A program made the position numbers and the translations under genes. From Mucilaginibacter geliditolerans (GTDB lineage: Bacteria > Bacteroidota > Bacteroidia > Sphingobacteriales > Sphingobacteriaceae), in contig NZ_JACHBY010000001.1 in the NCBI RefSeq assembly GCF_014200495.1, forward strand, positions 372,001 through 436,000: a stretch of DNA of 64,000 nt, in the 5' to 3' direction. Position 1 is the stretch's first letter. Each line of letters opens with the position of its first letter. Below the pieces are notes generated by a model. It was given only the letters and a program-made list of their open reading frames with translations. It was not told where the DNA came from and searched no databases. Shown piece after piece: positions 61,390 through 64,000 of the stretch.

Positions 61390-62514
61390 TCAAAACAATT
61401 CTTTAAGCTTATTGGTCAAATCATCCCCTCTCAAATCTTTAGCTATAATTTTTCCGTTAGGATCAATCAAAAGATTTTGGGGTATTGACCTGATGCCATA
61501 TAAAAGAGCGACCTCGTTGTTCCAGAATTTAAGGTCAGATACCTGTGTCCAGCTTAAGCCATCAGCATGGATTGCTTTAAGCCATTTATCATGGCCATCG
61601 GGCTGATCAAGCGATACACCTAACACATTAAACCCTTTAGGATGATAAAGTGCATAAGCCTTTACCAGGTTCGGGTTTTCGGCACGGCACGGGCCACACC
61701 AGCTTGCCCAAAAATCAACCAATACGTATTTGCCTTTGAATGAAGAAAGCGATACAGGATTACCCGCAGTGTCTTTTTGAACAAAGTCAGGTGCCATACT
61801 GCCTATAGCTGTTTTTTTAATATTATTAAGTATGGTACCGAATTGTTTACCAGAAACTGTTTGTTTTACATTGCCAGCAAGGGAATTATAAATCGGTTCA
61901 ACAACTGCCACATCGGGCTTGGCACCTGCATATTCCTTTAATGCATCTAAGCTGATAATAGTTTGCGGGTTGCTTTTGATATAGGCTAAAAGAACAATAT
62001 TCCTATCGATGGTTATTAAACTATCCTTTTTGTTTATCTCACTTTGAAAAACATCGGATTTACGTTGCTCTGCTGATGCCGCCATATATTCCTTATTCAA
62101 CGCGGACGATTTTTCATTTACCTGCTTCAGCATATCATTCAGGTGTTGATTATCCGCATTAATTGGCGACCCCTTTATTGGTGCTTTTGATAGAGAATCA
62201 GGGCTATTCAATTCAATCGTCCCTTTATCAAGATATACCTGCATACCATCGCTATTGGTTAGCTTTCGCAGCGTTGTACCGTTGTGGCTTAATATAATAA
62301 CAGCTCTTGAAGGTTCTGAAATGGGCCCGGTAAACTCAAATTTACCGTTCACCAATGTTGTTGAATCAATTGAGCGGTTATCGTTTATATAAGATATTAA
62401 ATATGCTTTTGCAGGTGTATTGAGATTGCCTATTTTACCTTTTAAAACATAGTTTGATTGCGCATATATCAACGCCGGTGCCATTGCCAGCGTTAACAGG
62501 GTTATTTTTTTCAT
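61390..62514 (-). CDS. Periplasmic DUF4369-thioredoxin fold protein (TlpA/ResA-like)
   Basis: A 374-residue exported protein (signal peptide MKKITLLTLAMAPALIYAQ). Residues about 20-115 are a DUF4369 domain (YVLKGKIGNLNTPAKAYLISY...GKFEFTGPISEPSRAVI). The thioredoxin domain (about 235-374) has VDFWASWCGPCRAENPNL, the classical CxxC in WCGPC, plus the cis-proline in RSIPQNLLIDPNGKI. Members reduce disulfides or haem-binding cysteines in the periplasm. It is the last gene of a tandem array of three. Confidence 0.92.
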   Translation of the reverse strand: MKKITLLTLAMAPALIYAQSNYVLKGKIGNLNTPAKAYLISYINDNRSIDSTTLVNGKFEFTGPISEPSRAVIILSHNGTTLRKLTNSDGMQVYLDKGTIELNSPDSLSKAPIKGSPINADNQHLNDMLKQVNEKSSALNKEYMAASAEQRKSDVFQSEINKKDSLITIDRNIVLLAYIKSNPQTIISLDALKEYAGAKPDVAVVEPIYNSLAGNVKQTVSGKQFGTILNNIKKTAIGSMAPDFVQKDTAGNPVSLSSFKGKYVLVDFWASWCGPCRAENPNLVKAYALYHPKGFNVLGVSLDQPDGHDKWLKAIHADGLSWTQVSDLKFWNNEVALLYGIRSIPQNLLIDPNGKIIAKDLRGDDLTNKLKELF

Positions 62515-62539
62515 AATTGTATCTGTTTGTTTTTTTGAA

Positions 62540-63742
62540 TTAATTTAAGGATTCAGCTAGTTTTTTATCCATTTGCGCTTCCTCTTCAGGTGTACCTTTA
62601 TCATATCTACCAACGATGGTACCGTTACGGTCTATTAAAATTTTGGTTGGCAATGAATGGATGCCGAACTTATCTGCAATAAACTTTTCGTTCTTTTCGC
62701 CTTTAATTGCCTTATCCCTGTCAAAACCGCTGAGTACATTGTTCCAGATACCAACGCCATCAGTTGCTATTGCTTTCCGCCATGCATCGGGTTGGTCATC
62801 ATCCTCGGCTATGCCAATAACTTCATACCCTTTAGCGTGGTACTTATTGAATAGCTGTATCATATGCGGACTGCTGTGGCGGCAAGGCACGCACCAGCTT
62901 GCCCAAAAATCGAGCATTACATATTTACCCTTAAATGCGGATAAGTCTAAAGGTTTTCCATTTACATCTGTAGTCGTAAAATTTGCAGCTATGCTACCGG
63001 GTGAGCCTGCCAGCAGTTTCGCAATTTGTACAGACAACTCTTTACCATACACGCTTTGCTGAATAACGGGGCTCATCCGGCCGTAGTACATTTTTAATGA
63101 ATCCGCTGAAAGTGTACCTACGTAACGCTGTAATTCATAAACGGTAACATAAGAGTTGGGGTGCGCATCAAAAAAATGATAATCAACCTGGGCTATCCTA
63201 CTCCAGTAAGGATCGAACTGATCATGAATGGCTGACGCTTTTTCTTTAAGATCGGTGGTAACCTTATCGCTCTCTTTGTTTTTTACGGCCTGGACATATT
63301 TAATATTGGCGTCCCTAAATGCCTGCGACAGAGGCTTCATCTCTTCATAAATGGGTGCTTTTAACTTTTGAAGCTCCGCATTTTCACCCTGGGTTTTAGA
63401 TCCGGTTATAACCACATTTTTAAAATCACCTGCAGCTACCTGTAAAGTCATATTACCCGGTTCTATAAAAAAATCTGTAGAATTGGGATCCTCAACATTG
63501 CGTGATTTTATCGCACCATAAAAATAAACGATCTGTGGCCCGTTGATATTACCCTTAAAACTAAAACCTCCGTTTTTGAGTGCACAACTGTCATTAACCC
63601 ATTTGCTATTATTATCCTGATAACTCAGGTGAACATAGCCTGTATTTTGTCCGGTTATTTGCCCGGTTAATTCAAATGATTGTGCCCGGGCAACCAGGGT
63701 TGCCGATAATAGTAACAGCGCCAAAATAATGTACTTTTTCAT
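62540..63742 (-). CDS. Periplasmic DUF4369-thioredoxin fold protein (paralogue)
   Basis: A 400-residue exported protein (MKKYIILALLLLSATLVARAQ). It has the same plan as its neighbour, DUF4369 (FELTGQITGQNTGYVHLSYQ...GGFSFKGNINGPQIVYFYG), a helical linker and thioredoxin. The active site is ASWCVPCRHSSPHM, so the CxxC is retained but with valine-proline between the cysteines, instead of glycine-proline. The changed dipeptide should alter redox potential. The gene lies 25 bases before the 61390 gene. Confidence 0.92.
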   Translation of the reverse strand: MKKYIILALLLLSATLVARAQSFELTGQITGQNTGYVHLSYQDNNSKWVNDSCALKNGGFSFKGNINGPQIVYFYGAIKSRNVEDPNSTDFFIEPGNMTLQVAAGDFKNVVITGSKTQGENAELQKLKAPIYEEMKPLSQAFRDANIKYVQAVKNKESDKVTTDLKEKASAIHDQFDPYWSRIAQVDYHFFDAHPNSYVTVYELQRYVGTLSADSLKMYYGRMSPVIQQSVYGKELSVQIAKLLAGSPGSIAANFTTTDVNGKPLDLSAFKGKYVMLDFWASWCVPCRHSSPHMIQLFNKYHAKGYEVIGIAEDDDQPDAWRKAIATDGVGIWNNVLSGFDRDKAIKGEKNEKFIADKFGIHSLPTKILIDRNGTIVGRYDKGTPEEEAQMDKKLAESLN

Positions 63743-63766
63743 ACTAATTGATTTAATGGTTTAATA

Positions 63767-64000
63767 TTAATTCTTGAAAATTGCGGCCAGTTGTTTATCC
63801 CTGTCCTCTTCCGTTTTGCCATTATCGCCAAAGCGGCCAATGATGACTCCATTCGGGTCAACCAAAACGGTGGTAGGATATTGGGTGATGGCAAATTCCT
63901 TTTGTGAGATATCGCTGATCTTACTATCAACCATTTGCGGCCATGGCAGCTTTTCTTTGTTAATGTCCTTAACCCATGCATCCAGATTGCTTTCGGTAGC
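63767..64000 (-). CDS. TlpA-like thioredoxin, C-terminal fragment (cut by window end)
   Basis: On the minus strand the frame is open from the window end to a TAA at 63767-63769, giving 77 residues: ESNLDAWVKDINKEKLPWPQ, KEFAITQYPTTVLVDPNGVIIGRFG and KQLAAIFKN. The VDPNGVI segment and the preceding YPTTVL (cis-proline) match thioredoxin C-terminal halves. It is therefore the third member of the array. The active-site cysteines lie beyond the window. An unrelated-looking frame in the same place is discarded. Confidence 0.88.
   Translation of the reverse strand, partial: ATESNLDAWVKDINKEKLPWPQMVDSKISDISQKEFAITQYPTTVLVDPNGVIIGRFGDNGKTEEDRDKQLAAIFKN

Noticed and set aside
63739..63981. An 80-codon open frame on the minus strand at the right end
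   Set aside because: It is a shifted frame of the truncated thioredoxin gene, whose own frame is open to the window end and gives recognisable TlpA sequence.
1..64000. CRISPR arrays, tRNA/rRNA genes, transposases, integrases, phage structural genes
   Set aside because: None was found on reading both strands; the only repeats are the short intergenic ones listed.

Overview
The window looks like chromosomal DNA of a Bacteroidota bacterium, most likely family Sphingobacteriaceae (Mucilaginibacter/Pedobacter-like). The signs are AT-rich intergenic DNA, promoters of the TAnnTTTG type, TonB-dependent receptors with partner lipoproteins, a BtuG-like propeller, DUF4369/TlpA thioredoxins, and strings of small secreted proteins with Bacteroidota-type signal peptides. 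No tRNA, rRNA, CRISPR array, intact insertion sequence or prophage was found. This is mostly core chromosome with a regulated accessory stretch towards the right end. The genus is inferred from style of sequence, not from a marker gene.

Layout. 1-5.1 kb: the end of an SDR gene, a PepSY-like secreted protein, and a convergent trehalose pair (OtsA-OtsB fusion against a GH15 hydrolase). 5.5-15 kb: cold-shock protein, MFS carrier, HemF, a gyrA-TPR-TPR operon, an acyltransferase and a small Lys/Thr-rich lipoprotein. 15.4-21 kb: a histidine kinase/response regulator pair, a tightly packed DUF4442-GNAT-AlbA_2 trio and a MATE pump. 20.8-24.8 kb: a five-gene minus-strand operon (free-Met-sulfoxide reductase, hydrolase, 3-methyladenine glycosylase, kynureninase, HDAC-like). 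24.9-28.9 kb: a CrtA-like protein, small unknowns, a DUF71 ATPase, a sirtuin and a 3-HIBADH-like dehydrogenase.

29-33 kb is a vitamin B12 uptake locus: a cobalamin riboswitch drives a BtuB-type receptor, a BtuG-like beta-propeller lipoprotein and a DUF6580 membrane protein. 33-37.5 kb holds the translation cluster thrS-infC-rpmI-rplT, in which infC appears to start with TTG. 37.5-45.2 kb carries GH51, LutA, a phosphoesterase, a UMF1-type MFS protein, a HipA-like kinase/DUF3037 pair and an Asp/Glu racemase.

45-64 kb is rich in local regulatory circuits, each with a visible candidate operator. They are: SDR plus AraC with a 16-bp direct repeat; an ECF sigma/anti-sigma pair with two mirror-image promoters; HxlR opposite a CMD-SDR operon with repeats over the -33 box; an ECF42-type sigma/DGPF/AhpD operon; and TetR plus a DHA2 efflux pump plus a secreted hydrolase, with palindromes sharing a half-site. 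The window ends in a tandem array of three TlpA-like thioredoxins, the last cut by the window edge.

The signals most worth following up are the mirrored ECF promoters, the shared palindromes around the TetR gene, the BtuG/DUF6580 B12 locus, the HipA-like/DUF3037 pair and the self-similar intergenic inverted repeats.
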